A stretch of 64,000 bases of DNA from Halostreptopolyspora alba. Lineage in GTDB: Bacteria; Actinomycetota; Actinomycetes; Streptosporangiales; Streptosporangiaceae. The stretch spans positions 1 through 64,000 of the forward strand of contig RJMB01000021.1 in assembly GCA_003725585.1 (NCBI GenBank). Reading direction: 5' to 3'. This document shows, piece by piece, positions 25,308 to 35,163 of the stretch. The first letter of the stretch is position 1, and the number at the start of each line of letters is the position of its first letter. The translations under genes were made by a program, and so were the position numbers. The notes beneath the pieces were generated by a model that saw only the letters and a program-made list of their open reading frames with translations, had not been told where the DNA came from and did not search any database.

Positions 25308-27293
25308 GTGCTACACGAAATCGACGGCGGTCTCGAATGGCACGGCGGCCACCAGGTCGTCCGTGTCGAGCCCTGGGGAAGCGGCAGCGTTCGGGTGCGG
25401 GCGGGTCTGTCCGGACTGCGGGAGGACATTCCCGGCGCGCTGGGCGAGCGCCCACCCGCCGACGCGTCGATCCGAATCGACGGCACGGTCGCCCGACTGG
25501 CCAATGGTGCCGTCACCGTCGAGCTCTCCGACGCCGGGCTGCTGCGTTTCCTGCGCAGTGGGTCGGGTGAGGAGTTGCTGGCCGAACAGCGGGCCCACTT
25601 CTGGTGGCCGGGCTCACGCGTCTTCACCTCGACGGGGAACGGTTACTACCGCATCGACCAGCATTTCGCGAGCTACGGCGGGGAACGTTTCCTCGGGCTC
25701 GGTCAGCACACCCACGGGCTGCTCGACCAGAAGGGCGGGGTGATCGACCTGGTCCAGCGCAACGCCGAGGTCACCATCCCGTTCCTGGTCTCCTCACGCG
25801 GTTACGGCCTGCTGTGGAACAGCCCCGCTGTGGGCCGGGTCGAGCTCGCCGAGAACGGAACACGCTGGACCTCCGACAGCGCCCGCCAGATCGACTACTG
25901 GGTGACCGCCGGCGAGGGGCCGGCCGAGATCCTGGAGAACTACGCCGACGCCACCGGGCACGCGCCGATGCTGCCCGAGTGGGCCTCCGGGTTCTGGCAG
26001 TGCAAGCTGCGCTACAAGACCCAGGACGAGCTGATGGCGGTGGCCCGGGAGTACCACCGCCGTGGCCTGCCGCTCTCGGTGATCGTGAGTGACTTCTTCC
26101 ACTGGACGCACCTGGGCGACTGGCGTTTCGACCCCGCCGAGTGGCCCGACCCCGCCGCCATGGTCGAGGAGCTGCGCGAGATGGGCACCGAGCTGATGGT
26201 GTCGGTGTGGCCCTCGGTCAGCCCGCTCAGTGAGAACTACCGGGAGATGATGAACCGCGGCCTGCTCGTGGCCACCGAGCAGGGGCCACCCGTACACGCC
26301 GACTGGGCCGACAAGGGGGTCGACACCAAGATCCAGGTGTCGTTCTACGACCCCACCAACCCGGCCGCGCGCTCCTACCTCTGGAAGAGGATCCGCGACA
26401 ACTACCACTCCCTGGGAATCCGGGTGTGGTGGCTGGACGCCTGCGAACCCGAGATCAAACCGGGCCACCCCGCGAACCTGCGCTACCACACCGGCCCCGG
26501 GGCGGAGGTCGGCAACATCTACCCCGCCGAGCACGCCCGGGGGTTCTACGAGGGGATGCGCGCCGAGGGCGAGACCGAGATCATCACCCTGTGCCGGTCG
26601 GCGTGGGCGGGCAGCCAGCGGTACGGGGCGGCCCTGTGGTCGGGGGACATCCCGGCGACGTTCGACTCACTGCGGACCCAGGTGCGGGCCGGGCTGAACG
26701 TCGCCATGTCGGGAATCCCGTGGTGGACCACGGACATCGGCGGGTTCCACGGCGGTGACCAGGACAGCCCGGAGTACCGGGAACTGCTGGTGCGCTGGTT
26801 CCAGTACGGCGTGTTCTGCCCGCTGCTGCGGCTGCACGGGTTCCGCGAACCGTTCGTGGACCACCTGCACCCCGAGATGACCGGCGGCCCCAACGAGATC
26901 TGGTCCTACGGCGAGGAGGTCTATGAGCTCCTGAAGGAACTGCTGTTCCTGCGAGAGCGGCTGCGCCCCTACGTCATGGAGCAGATGCGCCTCGCCCACG
27001 AACGCGGGCTGCCCCCCATGCGGCCACTGTGCGTCGACTTCCCCGACGACGAGCGCGCCTGGGACGTCGACGACGCCTTCCTCTTCGGCCCCGACGTTCT
27101 CGTGGCGCCGGTCACCGAGTACGGGTGCCGCGAACGCGACGTCTACCTGCCCGAGGGGGCGCGCTGGCGCGACCCGTGGCGCGACCAGACCCACCCCGGC
27201 GGCACCGTGGTACGCCTGCCCGCGCCGTTGGACCGCGTTCCCGTGCTCCTGCGCGACGACGCCGACCTGCCCCTGGAACCGACCGGTTCCTGA
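25308..27293 (+). CDS. GH31 family glycosidase (alpha-xylosidase/alpha-glucosidase type)
   Basis: A 661-residue cytoplasmic GH31 enzyme: N-terminal beta-sandwich, catalytic barrel from about residue 215, then C-terminal beta domains. The likely nucleophile is Asp377 in VWWLDACEPEIKPG and the acid/base is Asp447 in ALWSGDIPATF. The WLDxxEPE form is the one I associate with alpha-xylosidases such as those acting on xyloglucan oligosaccharides, but alpha-glucosidase activity is equally possible. GTG 25308 has AGGAAAGG upstream. There is no signal peptide, which fits hydrolysis of an imported oligosaccharide under the LacI regulator. Confidence 0.83.
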   Translation: MLHEIDGGLEWHGGHQVVRVEPWGSGSVRVRAGLSGLREDIPGALGERPPADASIRIDGTVARLANGAVTVELSDAGLLRFLRSGSGEELLAEQRAHFWWPGSRVFTSTGNGYYRIDQHFASYGGERFLGLGQHTHGLLDQKGGVIDLVQRNAEVTIPFLVSSRGYGLLWNSPAVGRVELAENGTRWTSDSARQIDYWVTAGEGPAEILENYADATGHAPMLPEWASGFWQCKLRYKTQDELMAVAREYHRRGLPLSVIVSDFFHWTHLGDWRFDPAEWPDPAAMVEELREMGTELMVSVWPSVSPLSENYREMMNRGLLVATEQGPPVHADWADKGVDTKIQVSFYDPTNPAARSYLWKRIRDNYHSLGIRVWWLDACEPEIKPGHPANLRYHTGPGAEVGNIYPAEHARGFYEGMRAEGETEIITLCRSAWAGSQRYGAALWSGDIPATFDSLRTQVRAGLNVAMSGIPWWTTDIGGFHGGDQDSPEYRELLVRWFQYGVFCPLLRLHGFREPFVDHLHPEMTGGPNEIWSYGEEVYELLKELLFLRERLRPYVMEQMRLAHERGLPPMRPLCVDFPDDERAWDVDDAFLFGPDVLVAPVTEYGCRERDVYLPEGARWRDPWRDQTHPGGTVVRLPAPLDRVPVLLRDDADLPLEPTGS

Positions 27294-27332
27294 GGGGCGA
27301 ACGGTCCCGGGGCTAAAGCCGGCCGCGGTGGG

Positions 27333-27968
27333 TCAGTAGAGGCGCTCGGCGTAGCCGGGCCCGTAGTACCGTTCCAGCTCCTCCAGGGGCGTCTCGGGCT
27401 GTTCGAGCGTCTTGGCGATCCGCGGCCGGGAGTCGACGACGTCGGGATCCCAGGTCTCGGGCCTCCACAGCTCGGACCGCAGGAACGCCTTCGAGCAGTG
27501 GTGGAAGACCGTGTCTATCTCGACGACCATCGCCAGCAGCGGGGCACGCCCCTCGACGGCGAGCTCGGCCATGAAGGGGGCGTCGCGAACCAGGCGGGCG
27601 CGGCCGTTGATCCGCAGCGTGTCGCCCCGCCCGGGGATGACGAACACCAGCCCCACATGCGGGTTGCCCAGGATGTTGCGGTAACCGTCGGCCCGGCGGT
27701 TCCCCGGCCGCTCGGGAATCGCGATCGTGGTGTCGTCGAGGACGTGGACGAGTTCGCCCGCGGGGTCGCCCTTGGGTGAGACGTCGCAGTTGCCGCCGGT
27801 GTCGGCCGTGGCGACCAGGCAGAAGGGGGACGCCGCGAGCCAGGCGCGATCCACCTCGGTCAGGACCGCGCGCTCCTTGTCCAGCGCGGGCCGCTTCACC
27901 TCGCCGAGGATCTCCCGCACCTCGGCCTCGCTGGTGATCTCGGTCCAGTTGGTCACATCGCTGGCCAC
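27333..27968 (-). CDS. PPOX-class FMN-dependent flavoprotein
   Basis: A 211-residue split-barrel flavoprotein of the pyridoxamine-5'-phosphate-oxidase superfamily. It shows the FMN-binding pattern RADGYRNILGNPHVGLVFVIPGRGDTLRINGRARLVRD and the VSPKGD element. Members reduce small molecules using FMN or F420; this one is probably FMN-dependent by subfamily resemblance (the DR_2398 type). GTG 27968 follows a GAGGAGAGGAGC run. It is convergent with the GH31 gene and precedes nothing obviously related; its role is unknown. Confidence 0.75.
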   Translation of the reverse strand: MASDVTNWTEITSEAEVREILGEVKRPALDKERAVLTEVDRAWLAASPFCLVATADTGGNCDVSPKGDPAGELVHVLDDTTIAIPERPGNRRADGYRNILGNPHVGLVFVIPGRGDTLRINGRARLVRDAPFMAELAVEGRAPLLAMVVEIDTVFHHCSKAFLRSELWRPETWDPDVVDSRPRIAKTLEQPETPLEELERYYGPGYAERLY

Positions 27969-28013
27969 GTAAGCTCCTCTCCTCGCCGTCGCCGGACAAC
28001 GAACCTCCGGTGT

Positions 28014-28028
28014 GGTGGGTTCCCCACC
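28014..28028 (-). terminator. Small hairpin after the copper ATPase
   Basis: GGTGGG (28014-28019) pairs with CCCACC (28023-28028) around a 3-nt loop, about 30 bases beyond the stop of the minus-strand ATPase gene. It is a short stem, so only a possible terminator. Confidence 0.4.
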
Positions 28029-28058
28029 GCCGGAACCGGCCATCGCCGCGCCGCGTAC

Positions 28059-30422
28059 TCACGCCACCGGTGCCGTGGCGGGGTGCTCTTCGTCCGCGAG
28101 TGGGGAGGTGGGAGGTGTGTCCGCCGGGTCGTCGCCTTCCAGCGCGCGGAAGCGGCGCAGCCGCAGGCTGTTGCTCACCACGAAGACACTGGAGAACGCC
28201 ATGGCCGCACCTGCGATCATCGGGTTGAGCAACCCCGCCGCGGCCAACGGGATCGCCATGGTGTTGTAGGCGAAGGCCCAGAACAGGTTGGTCTTGATCG
28301 TGCGCAGGGTGGCGCGCGAGAGTCGGATCGCGTCGGCGGCGGCGCGCGGGTCGCCCCGCACCAGGGTCAGGTCTCCCGCCTCAATGGCGACGTCGGTCCC
28401 GGTCCCCATCGACAGCCCCAGGTCGGCCTGGGCGAGGGCGGCCGCGTCGTTGACGCCGTCGCCGACCATCGCGACCGCCCTCCCCTCGGACTGCAGCCGC
28501 CTGACGACGTCGACCTTCCCTTCGGGCAGCACCTCGGCGATGACCCCGGAATCGGGGTCGATGCCCACCCTGGCGGCCACCGATCGGGCGACCGTGGTGT
28601 TGTCCCCGGTCAACAGGATCGGGGTGAGGCCCAACTCGCGGAACCGCCGGACCGCCTGGGCGCTGGTCGGCCTGACCGCGTCGGCCACGACCAGGACCGC
28701 GCGGGCGGCCCCGTCCCAGCCCACAGAGACGGCGGTGTGCCCCTCGGCCTCGGCCGCCGCCCTGGCCCGCTCCAGTTCCGCGGGCAGCGGCTGGTCGTGT
28801 TCGGCCAGCAGCGCGTCCCGGCCCACCAGGACCCAGTGTCCGTCGACGACACCGCGCACACCCCTGCCCTCGACGTTGCCGAAGTCCGCCACCGGGGGGA
28901 GGTCACCGACACGTTGGGCCGCCCCGTTGGCGACGGCCCGCGCGATCGGGTGCTCGGAGGCGTTCTCCAGCGCGCCGGCCAGCCGCAACACCTCGTCCTC
29001 CCGCTGACCACGGGCGGCGCGCACCTCCAGCAGCGTCATCTCACCGCTGGTGACCGTGCCCGTCTTGTCGAGGACGACCGTGTCCACCCTGCGGGTGCTC
29101 TCCAGCACCTCGGGGCCCTTGATGAGGATGCCCAGCTGGGCGCCGCGGCCGGTGCCCACCATCAGGGCCAGCGGCGTGGCCAGTCCCAGAGCGCACGGGC
29201 AGGCGATGATCAGCACCGCGACCGCGGCGGTGAAGGCCGCGGCGGGATCGCTGCCACCGAGCAGCCACAGCCCCAGAGCGGCGACCGCGATCATGATCGC
29301 CACCGGGACGAACACTCCCGAGACCCGGTCGGCCAGCCGCTGCACGGCGGCCTTGCCGCTCTGGGCCTCCTCGACCAGCCTGGCCATCTGGGACAGCTGG
29401 GTGTCCGTCCCGACGCGTGTGGCGCGCACCACCAGTCGGCCACCGGCGTTGACGGTCGCCCCGATCACGGTGGAACCGGCGGTGACCTCGACCGGGACGG
29501 ACTCGCCGGTGAGCATGCTCATGTCCACCGCCGAGGTGCCCTCCTCGACCACGCCGTCGGTGGCGATCTTCTCGCCGGGCCGCACGACGAACCGGTCCCC
29601 CACCGCCAGGTGTTCGGCCGGGATCCGCTCCTCGCCTCCGTCGCGCAGCACGACGACGTCCTTGGCGCCGAGTTCCAGCAGTGAGCGCAGCGCGGCCCCG
29701 GCCCGGCGTTTGGAGCGCGCCTCGAAGTACTTGCCGAGCAGGATGGCCGCGACGACCGCGGCGCTGACCTCGAGGTAGATGTTCGCGGCGCCGTCGCCGC
29801 GAGCGACGGTCAGCTCGAAGTGGTGCACCATGCCCGGTGTCCCCGCGGTTCCCAGGAACAGGGCGTACAGCGACCACAGGAACGCCGCCGAGGTTCCCAT
29901 GGACACCAGGGTGTCCATGGTCGCCGTGCCCTGCCGGAGGTTCTTCCAGGCCCCGATGTGGAAGGGGGCGGCGCCCCACACGATCACCGGGGTGGTGAGG
30001 GCGAGCGCGACCCACTGCCAGTAGGTGAACTGCCATGCCGGGACCATGGAGAGCGCGATCACCGGGATCGCCAGGGCGGTGCTGACGATCGCCCGCTGGC
30101 GCAACGAGCGCAGCTCTGTCTCCCGGGAATCCCCGCCCTCGCCGGCCGTCTCGGCGCCGGCCCGGTCCCGCGCCGGCGGGGTGGGCAACGAGGCGCCGTA
30201 GCCCGCCTTCTCCACCTGGGTGATGAGGTCGCCGGGTGTGAGCGAGACGTTCGGGTCGAGACTCACCCGGGCCTTCTCGGTGGCGAAGTTGACGGCGGCG
30301 CTCACCCCGTCGATCCTGTTCAGCTTGCGCTCGATCCGGTTCGCGCACGCGGCGCAGGTCATGCCGGTGATGGCCAGTTCTATCCGGTCGCTCGCCCCGC
30401 CCGCCACGTCGGTCTCACTCAT
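28059..30422 (-). CDS. copA: Copper-translocating P1B-type ATPase (CopA-like)
   Basis: A 787-residue P1B-1 ATPase that exports Cu+. One N-terminal heavy-metal-associated domain carries GMTCAAC (Cys23, Cys26). Then come the TGES actuator motif (305-308), the membrane CPC motif (408-410), the phosphorylation site DKTGT (Asp452), the HP motif in ASEHPIA and the hinge [10 protein letters not shown]. The C-terminus is a disordered acidic/proline tail. Start ATG 30422 follows a purine-rich AGGGGCAG. No copper chaperone or CsoR gene is adjacent, which is less usual for actinomycete copA. Confidence 0.92.
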   Translation of the reverse strand: MSETDVAGGASDRIELAITGMTCAACANRIERKLNRIDGVSAAVNFATEKARVSLDPNVSLTPGDLITQVEKAGYGASLPTPPARDRAGAETAGEGGDSRETELRSLRQRAIVSTALAIPVIALSMVPAWQFTYWQWVALALTTPVIVWGAAPFHIGAWKNLRQGTATMDTLVSMGTSAAFLWSLYALFLGTAGTPGMVHHFELTVARGDGAANIYLEVSAAVVAAILLGKYFEARSKRRAGAALRSLLELGAKDVVVLRDGGEERIPAEHLAVGDRFVVRPGEKIATDGVVEEGTSAVDMSMLTGESVPVEVTAGSTVIGATVNAGGRLVVRATRVGTDTQLSQMARLVEEAQSGKAAVQRLADRVSGVFVPVAIMIAVAALGLWLLGGSDPAAAFTAAVAVLIIACPCALGLATPLALMVGTGRGAQLGILIKGPEVLESTRRVDTVVLDKTGTVTSGEMTLLEVRAARGQREDEVLRLAGALENASEHPIARAVANGAAQRVGDLPPVADFGNVEGRGVRGVVDGHWVLVGRDALLAEHDQPLPAELERARAAAEAEGHTAVSVGWDGAARAVLVVADAVRPTSAQAVRRFRELGLTPILLTGDNTTVARSVAARVGIDPDSGVIAEVLPEGKVDVVRRLQSEGRAVAMVGDGVNDAAALAQADLGLSMGTGTDVAIEAGDLTLVRGDPRAAADAIRLSRATLRTIKTNLFWAFAYNTMAIPLAAAGLLNPMIAGAAMAFSSVFVVSNSLRLRRFRALEGDDPADTPPTSPLADEEHPATAPVA

Positions 30423-30801
30423 GCTCTGCCCCTGACTCGTGTTCGCCGTCCCTCGTGGGAGCGTGTGGCGGCACCCTCGCCGCTCCCCGGGCGACTCTCC
30501 TGGGCGACGTGGGACACGGCGACCCTCCCGCCCGGTCGCGTGCCCCACCGCCATCGTCCGTCCAACACCAGGACTACCATACCCCCCCACCGTATTCAAC
30601 GCGATATTCGGATCTGTCCACGCGGCACCCGAGGGCGCGGGCCGACCCGACCACGGGCCAGCGGTGCTCCCCGTACCCCCGGACGGTACGAGGCGGGCCG
30701 GGCGAGACACGGGAACCCCGTGGAGATACGGGGCGGCTCGCGCCTCCCAGCTCGAACCGGGGACGCGAGCCGGGCGCGGTGTAGGCCCACCCCCGCCGGC
30801 C
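30423..30801. promoter_or_regulatory. copA leader/promoter region with possible CsoR-like site
   Basis: This gap of about 380 bp upstream of copA has no convincing gene. A segment at 30579-30595, ATAC then a run of seven C, then ACCGTAT, has ATAC/GTAT ends and a C-rich core reminiscent of CsoR operators, which control copA in many actinomycetes. The match is imperfect because the right half lacks the G-run. The call is low confidence and rests partly on knowing that CopA genes are copper-regulated. Confidence 0.3.
30734..30772 (-). terminator. Hairpin downstream of the alpha/beta hydrolase
   Basis: CGGCTCGCG (30734-30742) pairs with CGCGAGCCG (30764-30772), a perfect 9-bp stem with a 21-nt loop, about 30 bases beyond the hydrolase stop on the minus strand. 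It is a plausible terminator separating it from copA. Confidence 0.45.
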
Positions 30802-31632
30802 TCAGCCCTCGCGCAGCACCGCGCGTAGCCGCGGCGCGAACGTTTCGGGGGCATCGGCGAAGGCGATGTGGCCACCGGGGAACATCGTGGGGGCCACACC
30901 GAGCTCCGCGGCGAGCGCGGCCGAGGTGCGGTCACAGAGCTGGCCCGTGGACTCCCGCCCGACTCCCACCACGATCCGGGTCGACGCCGAGCGCAGCGCG
31001 GTGATGTCGGGGTGCCAGCGGGTGGTCGGGCGCAGCATGTGCGCGTACTGGAAGTGCTCGTCCGCGACGTCCTGCGGGTCGCGTTCCCCGCCGACCATCT
31101 CCTCGATCACCTCCTCGGGCAACGTGATATTGGCGGTGTCCAGGAACTTCCGAAAGGCCCCGACAGTGTCGCCGGAGAGGTGGGTGGCGATCATGTCATC
31201 GGTTCGCTCACGGAGCTCCTCACGGTCGTCGAGCAGCTCGTCCAGCGGGGGCTCGTGGGCGATGACGGTGTGGACCAGCTCCGAATGGGCCTGAACGAGG
31301 GCCAGGGCGCTGACGGCGCCGCCACTTGAGCCGAGGACGGCGGCCGGCCCCATGTCGAGATGGGTCACGAGTCGGGCGAGGTCGTCGGCCCGCATCTCCG
31401 GGGTGGAGTCCCGCTCGGGGTCGTCGACTCGGCTACGGTTGATGCCACGCGGGTCGGTCGTGAGCACGGTGTGGTCGGTGGCGAGCAGGTCCGCCAACGA
31501 GGCGAAGGACCGCGCGTCCATCGGAGCGCCGACGAGTACCAGGAGGGGCCCGGAACCACGCACCTCGTAGTACAGCCGGGCGTCGGCGACGTCGAGGGTG
31601 TGGGCCGTGGGAGCGGTTGTCGCGCTGGTCAT
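30802..31632 (-). CDS. Alpha/beta hydrolase
   Basis: A 276-residue alpha/beta-hydrolase-fold protein. The nucleophile elbow GSSGG places Ser103; DPRGINRS follows the usual strand 4 position, and the late [15 protein letters not shown] supplies the catalytic His. It also shows the oxyanion loop region [11 protein letters not shown] 31632 has GAGGAGG six bases upstream. It is divergent from the ECF sigma factor (56 bp apart), a frequent pairing for sigma factors of this SnoaL-tailed type. The substrate is unknown. Confidence 0.82.
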   Translation of the reverse strand: MTSATTAPTAHTLDVADARLYYEVRGSGPLLVLVGAPMDARSFASLADLLATDHTVLTTDPRGINRSRVDDPERDSTPEMRADDLARLVTHLDMGPAAVLGSSGGAVSALALVQAHSELVHTVIAHEPPLDELLDDREELRERTDDMIATHLSGDTVGAFRKFLDTANITLPEEVIEEMVGGERDPQDVADEHFQYAHMLRPTTRWHPDITALRSASTRIVVGVGRESTGQLCDRTSAALAAELGVAPTMFPGGHIAFADAPETFAPRLRAVLREG

Positions 31633-31688
31633 CTGGGTCCTCCTCGTGGACGCCGTACTGGTCTGTCACAAGGGGGGACTCCCGGCGC

Positions 31689-32762
31689 ATGGCAGAATCG
31701 TCGGATGTGGACCGAGATATTTCCGATCCGGCGGGGGGCGACGCGTTGGAGGGCACCGAGGAGCCCGACCTGGCCCGAGCCCGCGACGGCGACAGCGACG
31801 CGTTCGCCCGCCTCGTGGCACCTCTGCGCCGGGAACTCCACGCGCACTGCTACCGGATGCTGGGCTCCACCCACGACGCCGACGACGCCTTGCAGGACGC
31901 GCTGCTGCGGGCATGGCGCGGGCTCACACGCTTCGAGGGGCGCAGCTCACTACGCTCGTGGCTGTACACCGTAGCCACTCGCACCTGCCTGGACACAGTC
32001 GAGGGGCGCGGCAGGCGGGCTCTGCCGGTCGACCTCGGCCCCTCCAGTGACCGCGCCGTGGTCAACGATACCCCGCTCACCGACGTCGCCTGGCTGGGGC
32101 CCTACCCCGACACTGGTCTCGGCGACGACCGTGCCGTACCGGAGGCGCGCTACGAACAGCGCGAGGCCGTCGAACTCGCGTTCATCGCGGCGCTGCAACA
32201 CCTGCCGGGTAACCAGCGGGCCGCGCTGCTGCTCTTCGAGGTGCTGGGCTTCTCCGCCGCCGAGATCGCCACCATGATGGACACCTCGACCACGTCGGTG
32301 AACTCCGCGCTGGCGCGCGCCCGCCGGGTCCTCGCGGCCCGGGTGCCCGAGCCCAGCCAGCGGAGGACACTGCGCGGCATCGACGACGCCCAGCTGCGGG
32401 AGATCGTCTCCGGGTTCACCACCGCGCTGGAACGCGGCGACGGCGAGGCCCTCGTCGCGTTGCTGACCGAGGACGTCAGTTGGTCGATGCCACCACTGCC
32501 GCACTGGTATCAGGGCATCGAGGCCGTCACCGACTTCGCCGTGCGCGTCCCGCTGACCAGTTGTGGTTCCTGGAGGAACATCACGACCACAGCGAACGGC
32601 CAACCGGCGGTCGGGCACTACCTCTGGGACGAAGCCGCCGGTGCGCACCTCAGCTGGTCGGTCACCGTGCTGACGCTGCGCGGCACGCGGATCCGCGACC
32701 TCACCTCGTTCCTGGGCCGCGACCACTTCGTTCCGTTCGGGCTGCCCGCCTCACTTCCCTGA
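31689..32762 (+). CDS. ECF sigma factor with C-terminal SnoaL-like domain
   Basis: A 357-residue sigma-70 family ECF factor. Region 2 spans about residues 38-105 (LRRELHAHCYRMLGSTHDADDALQDALLRAWRGL), region 4 about 168-220 (LPGNQRAALLLFEVLGFSAAEIATMM), and a SnoaL/NTF2-like domain fills about 240-350 (LTEDVSWSMPPLPHWYQG). This layout is that of ECF groups whose C-terminal domain, rather than a separate anti-sigma factor, regulates activity. ATG 31689 is downstream of a G-rich run but the spacing is long. It probably activates its own and the divergent hydrolase promoter. Confidence 0.85.
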   Translation: MAESSDVDRDISDPAGGDALEGTEEPDLARARDGDSDAFARLVAPLRRELHAHCYRMLGSTHDADDALQDALLRAWRGLTRFEGRSSLRSWLYTVATRTCLDTVEGRGRRALPVDLGPSSDRAVVNDTPLTDVAWLGPYPDTGLGDDRAVPEARYEQREAVELAFIAALQHLPGNQRAALLLFEVLGFSAAEIATMMDTSTTSVNSALARARRVLAARVPEPSQRRTLRGIDDAQLREIVSGFTTALERGDGEALVALLTEDVSWSMPPLPHWYQGIEAVTDFAVRVPLTSCGSWRNITTTANGQPAVGHYLWDEAAGAHLSWSVTVLTLRGTRIRDLTSFLGRDHFVPFGLPASLP

Positions 32763-32982
32763 GCCGAGCCCGCTCCCCCACCTCGGCCGCGTCACCGTAC
32801 ACGGCGGCCCGGTGGACGCGCTGGAGCCACCGGACGGCCGCGCCCGACCCCCGAACCCGCTGGCTCGAAGGGGCACCGGTAGCCAACGTGGGCGGCGCGG
32901 CGGGCTTACGGATCGGTGACGAACGGTGACCGCGCGACCGTCGCGGCCAGAGCCACGGCGCCACGGCCCTTAGGCTCGCGGC

Positions 32983-34065
32983 ATGCGTGTACTCGTCACC
33001 GGTGGTGCGGGCTTCGTCGGGTCGCACATCGTCACCGAACTGAACCGTCGTGGTCACGAGCCGGTCGTGTTCGACTCCCTGCTCGCCCAAGCCCACCCGC
33101 GAACCCCTTCCCCGCCCGATGCCGAGTGGATCCGCGCCAGCGTCGAGGACCCCGAGGCCGTGCGGCGGGCCCTCCACGGTGTCGACGCCGTCTGCCACCA
33201 GGCCGCCATGGTCGGCCTGGGAACCGGGTTCTCCGACGCGCCGGACTACGTCGCCCGCAACGACCTGGGTACCGCGGTACTGCTCGCGACCATGGCCGAG
33301 GCGGGCGTGCGCGACCTCGTGCTCGCCGGGTCGATGGTGGTCTACGGCGAAGGGCGCTACGACTGCCCGCGGCACGGCCGGGTCCGGCCCGGTCCCCGAA
33401 CCCCGGCCGACCTCGACGCCGGCCGGTTCGAGCCCACCTGCCCGGAATGCGGCGCGGAGCTGGTTCCCGGACTGGTGGGTGAGGACACACCGCCCGACCC
33501 ACGCAACGTCTACGCGGTGACCAAGCTGGCCCAGGAACACCTGGCCGCGGCGTGGACCCGCGAGGTGGGTGGGCGCGCGGTCTCGTTGCGCTACCACAAC
33601 GTGTACGGTCCCGGAATGCCCCGCGACACCCCCTACGCGGGGGTGGCCTCCCTGTTCCGGTCCGCGCTGGCCCGCGGCGAGGAACCCCGCGTGTTCGAGG
33701 ACGGCGCCCAACGGCGCGACTTCGTGCACGCGCGCGACGTGGCCACCGCGAACGCGGTCGCTCTCGAGTCCGTACCCGAGCGTGGCCCCGGGACGCTCAC
33801 CGCCTACAACACCGGCAGCGGCGAGCCCCACACGATCGGCGAGATGGCCCGGGCGCTGGCCGACGAGCACGGCGGGCCCGCGCCCCGGGTCACCGGCGAG
33901 TACCGGCTGGGCGACGTGCGACACATCACCGCCTCCTCACAACGGCTCATGACCGAGCTCGACTGGCGGCCACGGGTCAGCTTCGCCGAGGGAATGGCGG
34001 AGTTCGCCCGTGCCGCGCAGCGGGGCGATTCCGGGGCTGTCACCTCGACGCCACCGGCAGGGTGA
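32983..34065 (+). CDS. NAD-dependent epimerase/dehydratase with zinc-knuckle insert
   Basis: A 360-residue extended SDR acting on a nucleotide sugar. The Rossmann motif GGAGFVG is at 7-13, and the catalytic set is Ser117, Tyr177 and Lys181 (YAVTK). Between them (about 125-165) is an insert with Cys128, His131, Cys153 and Cys156 (YDCPRHG and PTCPECG) that looks like a small zinc-binding knuckle. Similar inserts occur in a subset of dTDP-L-rhamnose 4-epimerase-like enzymes. ATG 32983 is the start; the ribosome site is weak. Its 3' end overlaps the convergent histidine kinase gene by 26 bp. It probably supplies an activated sugar to the glycosyltransferases nearby. Confidence 0.82.
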   Translation: MRVLVTGGAGFVGSHIVTELNRRGHEPVVFDSLLAQAHPRTPSPPDAEWIRASVEDPEAVRRALHGVDAVCHQAAMVGLGTGFSDAPDYVARNDLGTAVLLATMAEAGVRDLVLAGSMVVYGEGRYDCPRHGRVRPGPRTPADLDAGRFEPTCPECGAELVPGLVGEDTPPDPRNVYAVTKLAQEHLAAAWTREVGGRAVSLRYHNVYGPGMPRDTPYAGVASLFRSALARGEEPRVFEDGAQRRDFVHARDVATANAVALESVPERGPGTLTAYNTGSGEPHTIGEMARALADEHGGPAPRVTGEYRLGDVRHITASSQRLMTELDWRPRVSFAEGMAEFARAAQRGDSGAVTSTPPAG

Positions 34066-35158
34066 CCTCGAAGCTGCACCCACCGGCGACGTTACGCACC
34101 GCCGCCTCTCCCTCGTGGGCCTCGACGATGCCGCGCACGATGGCGAGGCCGAGCCCCGCACCGGACGGCGGCGTGCGGGCGTGGTTGCCACGCCAGCCGG
34201 TGGTGAACACGTGCGGCAGGTCGTCGTCGGCTATGCCGCCGCAGCTGTCGGTGACGCTGAGCACCACGGTGTCCTCGGCCTCGCCGCGCCGCACGGTCAC
34301 CGCGACCGTGCCGTCGGCCGGGGTACTGCGGATGGCGTTGATCAGCATGTTCCCCAGCACCCGGGAGATCTCCTTGCCGTCGACCTCGACCGGGACCGCG
34401 TCGATGTCGTCGCCGACCAGCCGGACCCCGTTCTCCCGGGCGAGTGGGCCGGCGACCGTGAGCGCCTCGTCGACCAGGTCGTAGACGGACACCCGGCTGC
34501 GGCTGAGGACCAGGGAGCCGGAGTGGATCCGGGAGAGCTCGAACAGGTCGCTGACCATGGAGTTGAGCCGCTCCACCTCCGCGCGGATCTGCCGGTGGTA
34601 GCGGCCCGGGTCCTGGGCCATGCCGTCCTCTAGGGCTTCGGACATCGCGCGGAGCCCGGCGAGTGGGGTGCGCAGGTCGTGCGAGATCCAGGCGACCAGC
34701 TCACGACGCGAGGACTCCAGGGCACGCTCACGTTCGCGGGACTCGCTGAGCTTGGCGCTGGTCGCCGCCAGTTCCCGGCTCAGCTCGGCCAGCTCCGCCG
34801 TGGCGGCCCCCTCCGGGGCGTCGAAACTGCCGCCCTCGCCGAAGGACCGGGCGGCGCGGGTCAGCGCGCTGCTTCGGGCCACCACCCACCGCCCCAGCAG
34901 CAGCGCGGTCGCCAGCGAGATCACCGCCGCCATCGCGCAGACGACGGTCACGACGGTGAGGTCGTGCGGCGACAGGAACATCGCCCAGGCCACGGCCAGC
35001 GTTCCGGAGAGCATGGCCGTGACCGTCACGCAGGCGACAACGGCGAGTGCCACCATGACGGAGCGGTGCCGCAGCAGCCGGAGGGCGATGGCGCCGACGA
35101 GCCCGGCCGCGGCGGCTCCGAGGAAGGCGAACAACGCGATGAGCAGTATGTCCCGCAC
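34040..35158 (-). CDS. Two-component sensor histidine kinase
   Basis: A 372-residue membrane HisKA-type kinase. About three hydrophobic segments lie in the first 92 residues, with little extracytoplasmic sequence, then a HAMP-like linker. The phospho-acceptor is His160 in AWISHDLRTPLAGL. The ATP-binding boxes are N (RVLGNMLINAIRSTP, 266-280), G1 (SVTDSCGGI) and G2 (GAGLGLAIV). GTG 35158 lies five bases after the regulator stop, so the pair is co-translated. Its short sensor region suggests detection of a membrane or intracellular cue. It sits within the glycan/redox group and may control it. Confidence 0.86.
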   Translation of the reverse strand: MRDILLIALFAFLGAAAAGLVGAIALRLLRHRSVMVALAVVACVTVTAMLSGTLAVAWAMFLSPHDLTVVTVVCAMAAVISLATALLLGRWVVARSSALTRAARSFGEGGSFDAPEGAATAELAELSRELAATSAKLSESRERERALESSRRELVAWISHDLRTPLAGLRAMSEALEDGMAQDPGRYHRQIRAEVERLNSMVSDLFELSRIHSGSLVLSRSRVSVYDLVDEALTVAGPLARENGVRLVGDDIDAVPVEVDGKEISRVLGNMLINAIRSTPADGTVAVTVRRGEAEDTVVLSVTDSCGGIADDDLPHVFTTGWRGNHARTPPSGAGLGLAIVRGIVEAHEGEAAVRNVAGGCSFEVTLPVASR

Positions 35159-35163
35159 GGCGA

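Noticed and set aside
30579-30595. Confident CsoR operator for copA
   Set aside because: The ATAC/GTAT ends fit, but the expected G-run in the right half is missing, so it is listed only as a weak possibility.
30439-30828. Possible small proteins upstream of copA (for example a copper chaperone)
   Set aside because: The frames are Pro/Arg/Gly-rich, lack a CxxC metal motif and have no ribosome site.
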